Of a stretch of DNA of 64,000 nt, positions 25,263 to 34,502 are shown piece by piece. The stretch comes from Lentibacillus saliphilus. Lineage in GTDB: Bacteria; Bacillota; Bacilli; Bacillales; Amphibacillaceae. The stretch lies in the NCBI RefSeq assembly GCF_019093865.1, contig NZ_JABJXD010000005.1, positions 158,886 to 222,885 of the forward strand, written 5' to 3'. The notes beneath the pieces are model-generated. The model had not been told where the DNA came from. It worked only from the letters and a program-made list of their open reading frames with translations, and made no database searches. Position 1 is the stretch's first letter. Each line of letters starts with the position of its first letter. Position numbers and translations under genes: made by a program.

Positions 25263-27818
25263 TCAAATACTTTCTTGCTTCAATGCTTCTATGATGTTTT
25301 CTTTTTTCACCTTCGAGCTCGAATAAAGCATGGCAGAGCCAACGATTGTAAACACGCCGATGATGACGTACAACATATCTAACAGTGGGAGTGTGAAGGC
25401 AAAATCAAACGAATTCATCAGTGACATATGAATTAAATACATGACACCAATGCTGACTGGCAAGCCATACAGAAGGGATTTGATTCCGTAAAACAAGCTC
25501 TCATAATTCATCATTTTGTTGAAGCTCTTTGGCGTCATACCGACGGACTTAAGCATGGCAAATTCACGTTTTCTTAAAGATATGCTTGTAGAAATCGTAT
25601 TAAAGATGTTTGCGATTGAAATGGCTGTGATCAATGCAATGAACCCGTATACGAATACAGACATCATTAACGTCATTTGCTCCATTTGTTGCCGACCTTG
25701 ATAGACGTTGTAAATGCCTAAATTGCCTTCTCGTATCGCTTCAATTTGTTCTTGCGTCTTCATTGGATCCGAGCTTGATAAATAAAATCTCGTATAAACA
25801 CCTGCATCGGCGGCATCATTCAGGATTGCGTCAAGTGTTTGTTTTGAAATGACGACATCTAAGATACCAGGAGCTGCTTGCTGATCCATACCTGTAGGCG
25901 TTTTATCGGTGACAGCGGCAACTGTAAGGTTACTATGAATATCGGTCTCAGCCTTAGATAATTCAAACGTCTCACCAACGTCTGTGTGAATGGCTTTTGT
26001 CACTTTGAATTTACCAGTAGTCTGATCACGATAATGAACGGTATCAATGACAATGGCAAGGTGTTGATCCGTATTTGTTAGTTGATTGACATCTGTTCCG
26101 ACAGACTTAGCATACGCCTCCAAACTATCCTCATCGAGTGCATTCAACCTGATATAGTATTCGAATTGCCCGTTCTTAAACCCGTCAGTGTTTTCCCTTA
26201 GATCATAAGCGGTTTTCTCTTTGTCCACCCATGACGTCAACGCGACTTCGTGAATGACCGTTTTTTCGGTCACCGTGTCTAAGTTGCTCACACCTGAAAT
26301 GAATGTATCAGAGAAGCCGCTGCTCGTTGTCATAGCAATGTCATAATCCCTGCCTTCTTCTGCTAGGTCATATGATTTTTGTAAACTGGCTGTGAAAAAA
26401 GAAACACTTAAAAATAGAACGATACTGATCGCCAAAGAAAAAATGGTAGCCTGATAGCGTCGACGATTCCGTTTCATATTTTTCAATCCAATTTCAGCTT
26501 CAATTCCGAACAGCTTTCGGGTTAATCGTGATGTTTTGACCGCCTTCCGAGACAGCTTAACATCAGTTGCTTGTCGAATCGCATCAATTGCGGTAATTTT
26601 AGATGCGCGTTTGGCCGGAATATAAGTTGAAATAAAGATGGTTAAAATTGAGACGGCACAAGCGGTGATGAGTGACCACGGTGTAACCGTCAAGCTCAGC
26701 GATTGATCAATACCGAAAGCACCCTGAATCGTATTGTTGATAAACAGAAATGTAATTCCAATACCGGCAAGTCCGCTCAAGATGCCGATCGGAATGCTAA
26801 TCAAGCCGATAATGGCCCCTTCAAAAAATACTGAATTCCGTTTTTGCTTTCGTGTGGCCCCAACACTTGAGAGCATACCTAAATGACGGGAGCGCTCCGA
26901 AACCGATATGGCAAATGCATTGTAAATTAATGAGACAGAACCAACAATGATGATGGCTATGATGATTGCTGACAAAGCGAAAAGGGTTTTTTGGAAGGCT
27001 TTATCATCTGTCACGCCATAAAAACGGAGCAAATCATTATTGAATTGAATCGCATTAGACTCCATGTTAATGTCGCTGGCGAGTTGATCGGCATGGTCGT
27101 ATAAGGAACGGTTTACGTCGTTTAAAATAACAGAAGCATTGACATGAGCGTTTGACATCGCATCTTCATCGAGTAAGGTGATAACCGTATAACCAGGCGA
27201 CCATGTTGGTTCCCACGTTGGGCGATCGATGACGCCGACGATGGTGTATGATTGTGTTTCTTTTATTTCAAGTGTCTCTTTCCCAGCCTCTTCTAACGGA
27301 TAGGTTTGATCGAGTGTGAGATTTTCTTCTGTATTCAAGCGTTCGCCAATATCAAGCGTCAATGTGTCTCCGATTGCAAAGCGCACATGTGCATTCGTTT
27401 CAATATGCTTGGAGATGACGATTTCATCACTTGCTTGGGGTAACCGCCCCTTGCTCAGTTCAATCGGGAACTTCGTAAAGCCTTTTTCATTGTACGCTTT
27501 CACAAACATATACGGTTTTTGATCATTCTCGCTGTCCTCAAGCATGGCATAGCCAATATCTTGGGACAAAATGACATCCTTTGTTGCCTCATCTTGTTTA
27601 ATGGCATCAATTTGCGCTTCGTTTACATCCTTATATAAAACATGCCACTCTCCATTGTTAGCAATCTCTTGCTTTTGAACGAGGTTTAGAAAAGAAACAG
27701 CAAGGGTAGAAACCGCCGTTAACATAGCGACAGATATAATAACACCAAGGATTGTCACAAGTGTCCGCCGCTTGTTCTTCTTTAAATTACGGAGGGTAAG
27801 CTTGTTGACGATATTCAT
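25263..27818 (-). CDS. FtsX-type ABC transporter permease (large, two FtsX domains)
   Basis: An 851-residue permease: an N-terminal span (about 20-42), an extracellular domain of some 220 residues, then three spans of a first FtsX domain (about 285-400). A second signal-like span near 455 is followed by another extracellular domain and a final FtsX unit near 745-840. Arg/Gly-rich loops SSVGATRKQK and KSVGMTPKSF are the coupling segments after FtsX helices. This class (MacB/LolC/BceB-like) exports or detaches peptides and lipids and does not import nutrients. It overlaps the ATPase gene by four bases, and a two-component system lies upstream, as in antimicrobial-peptide detoxification modules. 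Confidence 0.88.
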   Translation of the reverse strand: MNIVNKLTLRNLKKNKRRTLVTILGVIISVAMLTAVSTLAVSFLNLVQKQEIANNGEWHVLYKDVNEAQIDAIKQDEATKDVILSQDIGYAMLEDSENDQKPYMFVKAYNEKGFTKFPIELSKGRLPQASDEIVISKHIETNAHVRFAIGDTLTLDIGERLNTEENLTLDQTYPLEEAGKETLEIKETQSYTIVGVIDRPTWEPTWSPGYTVITLLDEDAMSNAHVNASVILNDVNRSLYDHADQLASDINMESNAIQFNNDLLRFYGVTDDKAFQKTLFALSAIIIAIIIVGSVSLIYNAFAISVSERSRHLGMLSSVGATRKQKRNSVFFEGAIIGLISIPIGILSGLAGIGITFLFINNTIQGAFGIDQSLSLTVTPWSLITACAVSILTIFISTYIPAKRASKITAIDAIRQATDVKLSRKAVKTSRLTRKLFGIEAEIGLKNMKRNRRRYQATIFSLAISIVLFLSVSFFTASLQKSYDLAEEGRDYDIAMTTSSGFSDTFISGVSNLDTVTEKTVIHEVALTSWVDKEKTAYDLRENTDGFKNGQFEYYIRLNALDEDSLEAYAKSVGTDVNQLTNTDQHLAIVIDTVHYRDQTTGKFKVTKAIHTDVGETFELSKAETDIHSNLTVAAVTDKTPTGMDQQAAPGILDVVISKQTLDAILNDAADAGVYTRFYLSSSDPMKTQEQIEAIREGNLGIYNVYQGRQQMEQMTLMMSVFVYGFIALITAISIANIFNTISTSISLRKREFAMLKSVGMTPKSFNKMMNYESLFYGIKSLLYGLPVSIGVMYLIHMSLMNSFDFAFTLPLLDMLYVIIGVFTIVGSAMLYSSSKVKKENIIEALKQESI

Positions 27819-28498
27819 GACCGAACCACCTCGTCCTTAGCAATCCTGCCGTCTTCAATCGAGATGATCCGATCGGCTTGAAGCGCAATCCGCTCATCAT
27901 GGGTAATGACAATCAACGTTTGATCATATGTTTTGTTGAACAACTTTAGGAGATCAACAATTTCGCTGCTGTTTTGACTATCGAGGTTTCCGGTAGGTTC
28001 ATCAGCAAGCATGAGTGCAGGATTGCTAATAAGCGCTCTCCCGATCGACACACGTTGCTGCTGTCCACCAGAAAGCTGATTCGGTAAATGATTGAGCCGC
28101 TCTTTTAAGCCAAGAATGTCAACAATATCATTAAACTGCTTTCGATCAACCGGATGGCCATCCAATAGAAGTGGCAGCGTCATATTCTCCTCAACGGTTA
28201 ATACCGGAATCAAGTTATAAAATTGATAAATCAAGCCAATTTGTCGCCGGCGAAATATCGCCAGCTGTGTTTCGTTCAAGTCATAAATCGGTGTGTTATG
28301 GATGCTTATGCTGCCACTCGTCGGCCTGTCCACGCCACCGAGTAAATGGAGCAACGTTGATTTCCCTGAACCAGAAGGTCCTATGATCGCAACAAACTCC
28401 CCTTTTTTGACTGAAAAAGAGACATCATCAAGTGCTTTTACTGCTGTCGCGCCTTTACCGTACACTTTGGAAAGATGATTTACCTGTAAAATATCCAT
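27815..28498 (-). CDS. ABC transporter ATP-binding protein (MacB/LolD/BceA-like)
   Basis: A 227-residue ATPase. Walker A is GPSGSGKSTLLH, the Q-loop is IYQFYNLIPVLTVEENM, the signature LSGGQQQRVSIGRAL and Walker B LMLADEPTGNLD. The LTVEENMTLPLLL region is the hallmark of ATPases that pair with FtsX-type permeases. ATG is preceded by GGAGGTA. The promoter region upstream contains AGTGAC half-sites and the 20-bp repeat array. Confidence 0.93.
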   Translation of the reverse strand: MDILQVNHLSKVYGKGATAVKALDDVSFSVKKGEFVAIIGPSGSGKSTLLHLLGGVDRPTSGSISIHNTPIYDLNETQLAIFRRRQIGLIYQFYNLIPVLTVEENMTLPLLLDGHPVDRKQFNDIVDILGLKERLNHLPNQLSGGQQQRVSIGRALISNPALMLADEPTGNLDSQNSSEIVDLLKLFNKTYDQTLIVITHDERIALQADRIISIEDGRIAKDEVVRS

Positions 28499-28545
28499 GT
28501 TTTATACCTCCATATGTGCTTCTTGTCTTTAGTGTACCGATCCAA

Positions 28546-28586
28546 AGTGACAGTAACGTGAATCGCTCAGTGACAATTTAGTCACT
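28546..28586. promoter_or_regulatory. AGTGAC half-sites upstream of the ABC genes, probable response-regulator operator
   Basis: AGTGAC occurs at 28546-28551 and 28569-28574, and its complement GTCACT at 28581-28586. The last two form an inverted repeat around AATTTA. They lie 50-90 bases before the ATPase start, the usual position for the linked OmpR-type regulator to bind. Confidence 0.5.
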
Positions 28587-28620
28587 TAAAGAGAGGGACT
28601 ACCGATCCCACCGCTTGAAA

Positions 28621-28780
28621 CCGCATATATCGTAAAAGAGCCGCATAAAATCAAAACGGTCCGTATAAATCGTAAAACAGCCGCATAACAAGAAATTCCA
28701 CCGCATATATCATGAAACGTCCGCATAACCAATTGACCCGCCGCATAAAACCCATTTCAGCCGCATATCCCGTCCGAGCG
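28621..28780. repeat. Array of eight 20-bp units starting CCGCATA
   Basis: Units begin at 28621, 28641, 28661 (CCGTATA), 28681, 28701, 28721, 28741 and 28761, without any deviation from 20 bases. The first seven bases are conserved and the next 13 vary, with some TCGTAAAA-like similarity among the first units. A half unit CCGCTTG precedes at 28611. Decayed continuation with two copies of a CTCTCAA-TCCGAACTCA motif follows to about 28834. The array occupies the gap between the histidine kinase stop and the ABC operon. Confidence 0.85.
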
Positions 28781-28867
28781 AGGACTCTCAATTCCGAACT
28801 CAGCCTCATATCCAGTCTCTCAAATCCGAACTCAAACACAAATCCAGCTCGCGCCCACAGCGCCCAA

Positions 28868-29869
28868 CTAAATCACCTGCTTATAAAACTTTATGGAAAA
28901 TTGCGTGCCGTGACCTTCTTCACTGTCGACATCGATCGTGCCGTCCTGGGCTGAAATAATGCTGTGTGCCATGGCCAGTCCGATACCGACGCTGTCCGCA
29001 CTCGCATGCTTCCCTTTATGGAATCGATTAAAAATGTGCGGGCGTTCCTCCTTTGGAATACCGACGCCTGTGTCACGAATACAGATCTCTGTGAACAGCA
29101 CATTTTCCGAATAACGAATAGATAGTGCACCACCCTCAGGCGTATGCTCAATACAATTTTTGACGATATTGACGAGCGCTTCTGTTGTCCAATTAAAATC
29201 GCCTAAAAAAGAAATAGCCGCATCGCCCTCAATCGTCACGACAATATTTTTCACATCAATTGGAACGCTTAATGGCGCCAGTGCTTGATTCACGACGTCT
29301 GCCACACTGACACGCTCCCGTTTAAAGTGGGCCGTGCCAGCATCTATTTTAGATAGCTTTAATAAAGCGGTGACGAGCCAGTCGAGCCGCTCCAATTGCG
29401 TATGGATGTTATGCGTGAATTCGATGCGCTTATCCTCAGGCAAGTTCGGGTCCTCTAACAGATCGGTCATCACCCTCATTGATGTGAGGGGTGTTTTCAA
29501 CTGATGGGAAATATCAGAAATGCTCTTGCTTAAATGAACCTTGTCTGCCTTAAGTAAGCTGCTCTGTTCACTTAAACGATTGGTCACTTTGTAAATTTCA
29601 TTTTTTAAAATGCTTAATTCACCTTCAGCGTTATCCCGAACATCGAGTGTATAATTGCCATTTGTAATATTCCGCAAATAAGTCGATAGCTTTTTGATTT
29701 CCTGATAGCGCCATGCCGTTCCGAGCAGCATAAAAATAAGCACAAAAACCGCTAATCCAATGACAATCCATACCGAATAAGCCGGAAAGAATGCCGCCAG
29801 CAAAACAGCCAAGCCTGTTACCACAATTGATGCAACGGTTAGCCACCTAAATTCTTTATTGCGCCACAT
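28868..29869 (-). CDS. Sensor histidine kinase, intramembrane-sensing type
   Basis: About 333 residues with two spans close together near the N-terminus (about 9-27 and 32-50) and almost no extracellular loop, as in BceS-like kinases that sense through their ABC partner. A HAMP-like linker (YLRNITNGNYTLDV) leads to HisKA with ISDISHQLKTPLTSM (phospho-His). The ATPase domain has NIVKNCIEHT, IRDTGVGIP and SVGIGLAMAHSI. I prefer ATG at 29869 because AGGTGAG is at proper spacing; GTG at 29875 overlaps the response regulator stop. Confidence 0.9.
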   Translation of the reverse strand: MWRNKEFRWLTVASIVVTGLAVLLAAFFPAYSVWIVIGLAVFVLIFMLLGTAWRYQEIKKLSTYLRNITNGNYTLDVRDNAEGELSILKNEIYKVTNRLSEQSSLLKADKVHLSKSISDISHQLKTPLTSMRVMTDLLEDPNLPEDKRIEFTHNIHTQLERLDWLVTALLKLSKIDAGTAHFKRERVSVADVVNQALAPLSVPIDVKNIVVTIEGDAAISFLGDFNWTTEALVNIVKNCIEHTPEGGALSIRYSENVLFTEICIRDTGVGIPKEERPHIFNRFHKGKHASADSVGIGLAMAHSIISAQDGTIDVDSEEGHGTQFSIKFYKQVI

Positions 29870-29871
29870 TA

Positions 29872-30558
29872 TCACTCACCTGCCCTGTACCCAAGACCAC
29901 GCATCGTTTGGATGAGCTTCGGATGCTGAGGATCATCCTCGAGCTTTTCTCTTAATCGTTTAATATACACCGTCAATGTGTTGTCATTCACAAAGTCACC
30001 CGCAACATCCCATATATGCCCCAACAGCTGATCTCGTGATAACACCTGTCCGGGATGACTGGCAAACGTCAACAAAAGCCGGTATTCTAAGGCAGTGAGT
30101 GGTATTTCCTGACCATTTTTCAAAACGATCGCTTGTGCTGTTTTAATCGTAACGTCCCCGATCGTCAGCACGGATTGTGTTACTTCTGTTCGGTCGTATC
30201 GCCGCTTGACCGATTTAATCCGTGACATTAATTCGCGAATTCGAAACGGCTTTGTAATGTAATCATCAGCACCCATATCGAGTCCCATCACAACATTGAC
30301 TTCATCATCAACCGCAGTCAAAAAAATAACTGGAATATCAGCCTGTTGTTTAACGAGGCGGCATAAATCATAACCGCTGCCATCCGGAAGCGATAAATCG
30401 AATAAGCAGAGGTCAATCGTCTCAAGCTCTTTCGTAATCACCTTTTGAGCACACTGTGCACCGTGGCATAAAACAGTTGAATACCCTTCTTGTTCTAAAG
30501 AGTATTGCAGGCCGGATGCAATGGTATGATCGTCTTCAACAAATAAAATTCGCAACAC
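29872..30558 (-). CDS. OmpR/PhoB-family response regulator
   Basis: A 228-residue regulator. The receiver domain has the acidic pair ED (residues 8-9), phospho-acceptor in CLFDLSLPDGSG, Thr in FLTAVDDE and Lys in ITKPF. The winged-helix output domain has LTALEYRLLLTFASHPGQVLS and ends GLGYR. It is followed immediately by its kinase. Likely target is the FtsX-type ABC operon downstream, through the AGTGAC sites. GTG start behind AAGGA. Confidence 0.92.
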   Translation of the reverse strand: MLRILFVEDDHTIASGLQYSLEQEGYSTVLCHGAQCAQKVITKELETIDLCLFDLSLPDGSGYDLCRLVKQQADIPVIFLTAVDDEVNVVMGLDMGADDYITKPFRIRELMSRIKSVKRRYDRTEVTQSVLTIGDVTIKTAQAIVLKNGQEIPLTALEYRLLLTFASHPGQVLSRDQLLGHIWDVAGDFVNDNTLTVYIKRLREKLEDDPQHPKLIQTMRGLGYRAGE

Positions 30559-31179
30559 CCATCATTCCTTCAAATAAATTTAACGACGCTTTATATAAGC
30601 GTTATGCCAGAGCACGAGCACAACGCCAAAGATTTAAAATCAAAACAACCCATGATTACCTTGAGTTTATCATAGATATCGGTTTTAAGCCGATCATGCC
30701 TTTTTATCCACGCTCAGACCGTGAAACACATCTTTTAAACATAACTCATGATAATCGCTGTTTAACTGCCTATATGTAAATGTTACCATTCGTGTCAGCG
30801 GTGTTTAAAAGAATAAATACAATTCTGAGCAGTGTTAACAAAAAACGCCGATCAATATCATAATTTTTAATGGGATGGAACGATGAACAAAATCGACATC
30901 TATTATGTGCTTGAACGCCTACTAGAACCGCTTGAGCACCTAACACACTTGTACATCAAAACTCCATAGATCATCTCTAAAATACGAACCCTCTGTCGTC
31001 TCTCTCTATCATAAATTAGGTTAGTCACGAAAAGCGATGTATTCACAAAATTGTAACGCGTGTGGCAAACATTGAAATTCAACACTTCACGAACATACAT
31101 GAAATGTGTAAAATAGACATATCCTAAAAAACGCTCCAAACGTTTTTAGGAAAAACGGTTGTTCATTTCGGAGGGTCTA
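30559..31179. other. 620-bp intergenic region with no convincing gene
   Basis: Between the response regulator and the small gene at 31180. It holds one ATG-initiated frame of 28 codons (30883-30969) behind GGGATGG, with a regular leucine-rich product; I cannot tell if it is translated. A hairpin CCTAAAAAACG...CGTTTTTAGG lies at 31123-31150. Base composition is AT-rich. No known RNA motif recognised. Confidence 0.4.
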
Positions 31180-31482
31180 ATGGAACCAATTGCTGTACAG
31201 ACCTATTATCAGGTTGAGCGTCAGGTTGATCGCACAGGGCAGTCTCTACGAAAAGATGCACATTATCTTTATTTATATCAGACAATTGTCAGTTCAACAT
31301 CTCACATATTTAACATTTCCGATGTCCATGATATGTCTTTTCGTAAAGTGGGTAAACAAGGTGGTCTCCTTTACTTGCATACAATTAGTGGCGTGCATGC
31401 TTATCCGGTTCACGCATCTCCCCATGCGTTTATGACTGCCTTTCATCGTCAGTTAAAACACGTCTCAGGACTGGACTTCTAA
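31180..31482 (+). CDS. Small conserved-looking hypothetical protein
   Basis: A 100-residue soluble protein without membrane segment. The middle and C-terminal part (VHDMSFRKVGKQGGLLYLHTISGVHAYPV ... FMTAFHRQL) has the alternating pattern of beta strands ending in a helix, as in small PH-like domains. ATG at 31180 follows CGGAGGGT. No neighbours form an obvious operon with it. Function unknown; the domain resemblance is an impression only. Confidence 0.6.
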   Translation: MEPIAVQTYYQVERQVDRTGQSLRKDAHYLYLYQTIVSSTSHIFNISDVHDMSFRKVGKQGGLLYLHTISGVHAYPVHASPHAFMTAFHRQLKHVSGLDF

Positions 31483-31631
31483 AAAACCGCTGATGAACTG
31501 ACTGCTCGAACGATATGTGGTCTGCTCCTTCAATGCTTCGATCTGATTCAATCAACGCAAACAACTTAATAGATTGGTGAAGCACCACCATATACTTAAA
31601 CACATCATGATTGATCTTAGGAGGAATTTAT

Positions 31632-32837
31632 ATGGACATGCTCTATGCTGCACCGCTCATTCAAGATCCGATGGCCATCTTCGCTTACTTGACGGCAGTT
31701 GTCGGTCTTATTTTTATTCTTGGGGAATCTAAACACCCTATTTTGGCAAAATTCTTTCACTATGCACCGCCGCTCATTTGGACCTACTTTATTCCAATGA
31801 TATCCACAACATTCGACATCATACCGGATCAATCGTCACTGTATGATTTCGTCTCGACATATGTATTGCCATTTGGTTTATTGTTATTGCTATTATCAGC
31901 AAATGTACCAGCAACGTTGAAGCTCGGCTCAAAGGCATTGCTTATGTTTTTTGCAGGGACGATCGGAATTATCATTGGTGGTCCAATTGCTCTGGCAATC
32001 TTCCAACCGTTTTTACCTGAACAAGCTTGGACAGGTGTTGCCGCACTTGCAGGAAGCTGGATTGGTGGAAGCGCGAATATGGCCGCGCTCATTGAAGCAA
32101 CGGGTACACCGCAGGAAATTTTATCCCCGATTATCGTAGTCGATACTGTCGTCGGTTATAGCTGGATGGGTATTATGATTTTCCTTGCTGGGTTCCAGCA
32201 TAAATTTAACAAATGGAATAAAGCGGACAACTCCATTATTAAACAAGTGAATGAAGATATGGCCGCAATCGAACGAGAAAATGCGCGTCCTGTTGCTGTC
32301 CCACAGCTTGCCGCCATTATCGGTCTCGGGTTTGGTGTTTCGTATATCATCAGACAATTTTCTGAGACGTTGCCTGTCACATCAGTGCTCTCAGCAGGAA
32401 CATGGACGATTATGATCATCTCAGCTGTTGGAATCATGTTGTCATTCACACCTGTTCGCAAGCTCGAAAATTACGGTGCGAGCAAAGTAGGTTATGCAGG
32501 TATTTACATTTTACTCGCAACAATCGGTGCCAAAGCAGACCTTGCCTATGTATTGGATGCGCCACAATATGTACTTCTCGGCATCGTTTGGCTCGTCATT
32601 CACGTCATTATTATTTTCACTGCCGCCCGTTTGCTGCGCGCGCCATTATTCTTTGTAGCTGTCGGATCACAGGGTAATATCGGTGGAACAAGCTCGGCCC
32701 CAGTTGTCGCGTCTGTTTTCCAGCCATCTCTTGCCCCGGTCGGCTTATTAATGGGGATTCTCGGGAATGTTGTTGGCACATACGCAGCTGTCATCACCGC
32801 CGCCCTTGCTGAATGGGTGTCCAAGTTTTATTTTTAA
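31632..32837 (+). CDS. DUF819-family integral membrane protein
   Basis: A 401-residue membrane protein with about ten spans, resembling B. subtilis YjcL. Conserved-looking features are the Gly-rich GSWIGGSANMAAL segment near the middle and GSQGNIGGTSSAPVVASVF near the end, a repeated inverted-topology pattern typical of secondary transporters. Substrate is unknown. ATG at 31632 has AGGAGG upstream. A hairpin terminator ends the single-gene unit. Confidence 0.85.
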   Translation: MDMLYAAPLIQDPMAIFAYLTAVVGLIFILGESKHPILAKFFHYAPPLIWTYFIPMISTTFDIIPDQSSLYDFVSTYVLPFGLLLLLLSANVPATLKLGSKALLMFFAGTIGIIIGGPIALAIFQPFLPEQAWTGVAALAGSWIGGSANMAALIEATGTPQEILSPIIVVDTVVGYSWMGIMIFLAGFQHKFNKWNKADNSIIKQVNEDMAAIERENARPVAVPQLAAIIGLGFGVSYIIRQFSETLPVTSVLSAGTWTIMIISAVGIMLSFTPVRKLENYGASKVGYAGIYILLATIGAKADLAYVLDAPQYVLLGIVWLVIHVIIIFTAARLLRAPLFFVAVGSQGNIGGTSSAPVVASVFQPSLAPVGLLMGILGNVVGTYAAVITAALAEWVSKFYF

Positions 32838-32882
32838 CATAGTGAAGCAATAATACATTGTTATCAGTCGTATATGGTGATT

Positions 32883-32909
32883 AAAAAGCTCCCATTAAGG
32901 GGGCTTTTT
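32883..32909 (+). terminator. Rho-independent terminator after DUF819 gene
   Basis: AAAAAGCTCCC pairs with GGGGGCTTTTT (one wobble) around ATTAA, with the T-run forming part of the stem. Confidence 0.8.
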
Positions 32910-32992
32910 GTATGTGGCATAACCTTATGTGTAGGATTAAGAATGTGTAGGATTAAGAGAAGGGAAAAGTGAATTGCTTTTAATAAACATCT

Positions 32993-33322
32993 TTAAATTT
33001 GCTTGATCTTATTTATTTTTGGTATAATCCCATATTCTAAAATTAGAATAACTAAAACAAATAAGAAACAAGCGATAGCGGTAATATTGCTTGTAAGCAT
33101 ATCTGAATTAAATATTTGAACATATATTGCTATGTTTAATATAAATGAAATCAAGAACCCTGCAATTGAAAAAGTTGTTATATATCTAGCTACTAACACC
33201 CTTTTCGAAATAACTTCTTTATTTTTGTGTATCTTTAAAAGAAATCTTACTTCCTGCATCAAAATATAAGAAAAAAATATAGCAAGTAAAATGACAATAG
33301 TATATGAAATAACAATAGTCAT
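32993..33322 (-). CDS. Hypothetical small membrane protein, three spans
   Basis: 109 residues with three hydrophobic segments (about 2-22, 48-68, 77-98) and a basic loop (KIHKNKEVISKRVLVARY) between the first two. The gene is markedly AT-rich compared with its neighbours, which may point to recent acquisition. ATG follows GGAGTTG. No family recognised. Confidence 0.6.
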   Translation of the reverse strand: MTIVISYTIVILLAIFFSYILMQEVRFLLKIHKNKEVISKRVLVARYITTFSIAGFLISFILNIAIYVQIFNSDMLTSNITAIACFLFVLVILILEYGIIPKINKIKQI

Positions 33323-33421
33323 TATATCAACTCCTTTATTATACTATTTATATAGTAACAAAAATTGTCAGATATATATATGAAAGGTGAAAAGCCTTGC
33401 GAAATAGACGCCATAGGGTTA

Positions 33422-33457
33422 CCTCTCACTGCAGGCGGCGACTCCTGCAGTGAGAGG
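33422..33457. repeat. Perfect 14-bp inverted repeat
   Basis: CCTCTCACTGCAGG and its exact complement flank CGGCGACT. No T-run follows on either strand. It lies between two minus-strand genes and could be a stable RNA hairpin, a weak terminator of the yvgK-like gene or a remnant of a repeat element. Confidence 0.6.
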
Positions 33458-33511
33458 AACAGCGTTATAAACCTTTTATATGAGTAAGCTTTGCGCCCCT
33501 TGCTTTCCGCT

Positions 33512-34438
33512 CTATTGCTCCCACAAAATATCGCCCATTCCTTCCACGCCGTAGCCAATTGCGGCGAGCTTGTTTTGGAAATCCTTGTTATTCAAAATAG
33601 AAAGAAGGTGGCTTCGAATCGGTGTGTTCTCAGCGGTCTTGAGCATCACCAAGTCATAGCTTTCTTCTATCATTGGCACAAAAGCAATGTTAGCTGTTAA
33701 GGCAGCATGTTCAATTCCAATGCCGACATCAGCTTGCCCACTGGCAACGGCTGATGCAATATCCTGATGGCTATAGACGACATTGTCATACCCGTCGATA
33801 CTTGTATGATCAATATTGTGAATACGTAGCTGCTCGTCCAGTAGCACACGCGCCCCCGCACCAGGCTCGCGGTTGATCAGTTTTATGCCTTTTTGGGCGA
33901 TGTCAGCCCAGGTTGTGATGTTTTTCGGATTACTTTGAGCGACATACAATCCGGCCATACGCTTGATAAATTTAACAACGATAAACGACTTGCTAACGAG
34001 TATTTTACGAATGTAGGGAACGTTGTAGTCACCTGTGTCTCCGTCAAATAAATGGGTGCTTACAATATCTGCTTCGCCTTTGTACATACTGATTAAGCTG
34101 TCCAAACTGCCGACATACGATCTTAAAGGACGCATGCCGCTATCCTCTAAATCAAGCGTCCTTGCTAAAATATCAAGGCTCGTATCTTGACCACTAATGA
34201 CGAATTGTCCAGTTAATCCAGCGTGAGCTGAAGGTGGCTTCACTGCATTCAGATGACCACTGTCCTTCTCTTGCTTCCCTCTATGTTTATACGCTTCAAG
34301 GTCAGCTGCATCAATGCGCATTTGCCGTCCGACGCGATAAGCCTGCAGCTCGCCTTTTTTAATCAAATCATATACAGTCAATTTCGATACTTTGAGAAGG
34401 CGTGCAATCTCTTCTGTTGTGTAAGATGATTGATCCAT
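33512..34438 (-). CDS. yvgK: YvgK-like regulator: excisionase-type HTH fused to a molybdate-binding-like domain
   Basis: About 308 residues. The N-terminus is a MerR/excisionase-type helix-turn-helix (YTTEEIARLLKVSKLTVYDLIKKG, then YRVGRQMRI). The rest is a type-2 periplasmic-binding-protein fold related to molybdate/tungstate binding proteins (GSLDSLISMYKGEADIVSTHLFD; NREPGAGARVLLDEQL; ASGQADVGIGIE). In B. subtilis the same protein stands next to ModAB (yvgKLM). It lies divergent from modA, with several inverted repeats between them, so it probably senses intracellular molybdate and controls uptake. ATG at 34438 has the best-spaced GGGGTG; a GTG at 34450 is an alternative. Confidence 0.85.
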   Translation of the reverse strand: MDQSSYTTEEIARLLKVSKLTVYDLIKKGELQAYRVGRQMRIDAADLEAYKHRGKQEKDSGHLNAVKPPSAHAGLTGQFVISGQDTSLDILARTLDLEDSGMRPLRSYVGSLDSLISMYKGEADIVSTHLFDGDTGDYNVPYIRKILVSKSFIVVKFIKRMAGLYVAQSNPKNITTWADIAQKGIKLINREPGAGARVLLDEQLRIHNIDHTSIDGYDNVVYSHQDIASAVASGQADVGIGIEHAALTANIAFVPMIEESYDLVMLKTAENTPIRSHLLSILNNKDFQNKLAAIGYGVEGMGDILWEQ

Positions 34439-34502
34439 CGTCAACATCACCCCGATCCTATTATTACTTCTATTCTATCATAAGCTTGACAAAGGAATGA
34501 AA

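Noticed and set aside
28621..28780. CRISPR array
   Set aside because: The conserved part is only seven bases, units are 20 bases, there are no spacers of uniform novelty and no cas genes. It is a phased motif array.
25263..30558. Naming the two-component/ABC unit as BceRSAB
   Set aside because: The kinase and layout are similar, but the permease has 851 residues with two extracellular domains, unlike the roughly 650-residue BceB with one large loop. The specific name is not supported.
30456..30779. A 107-residue plus-strand gene
   Set aside because: It starts inside the response regulator on the other strand, has no ribosome binding site, and its basic product resembles no protein.
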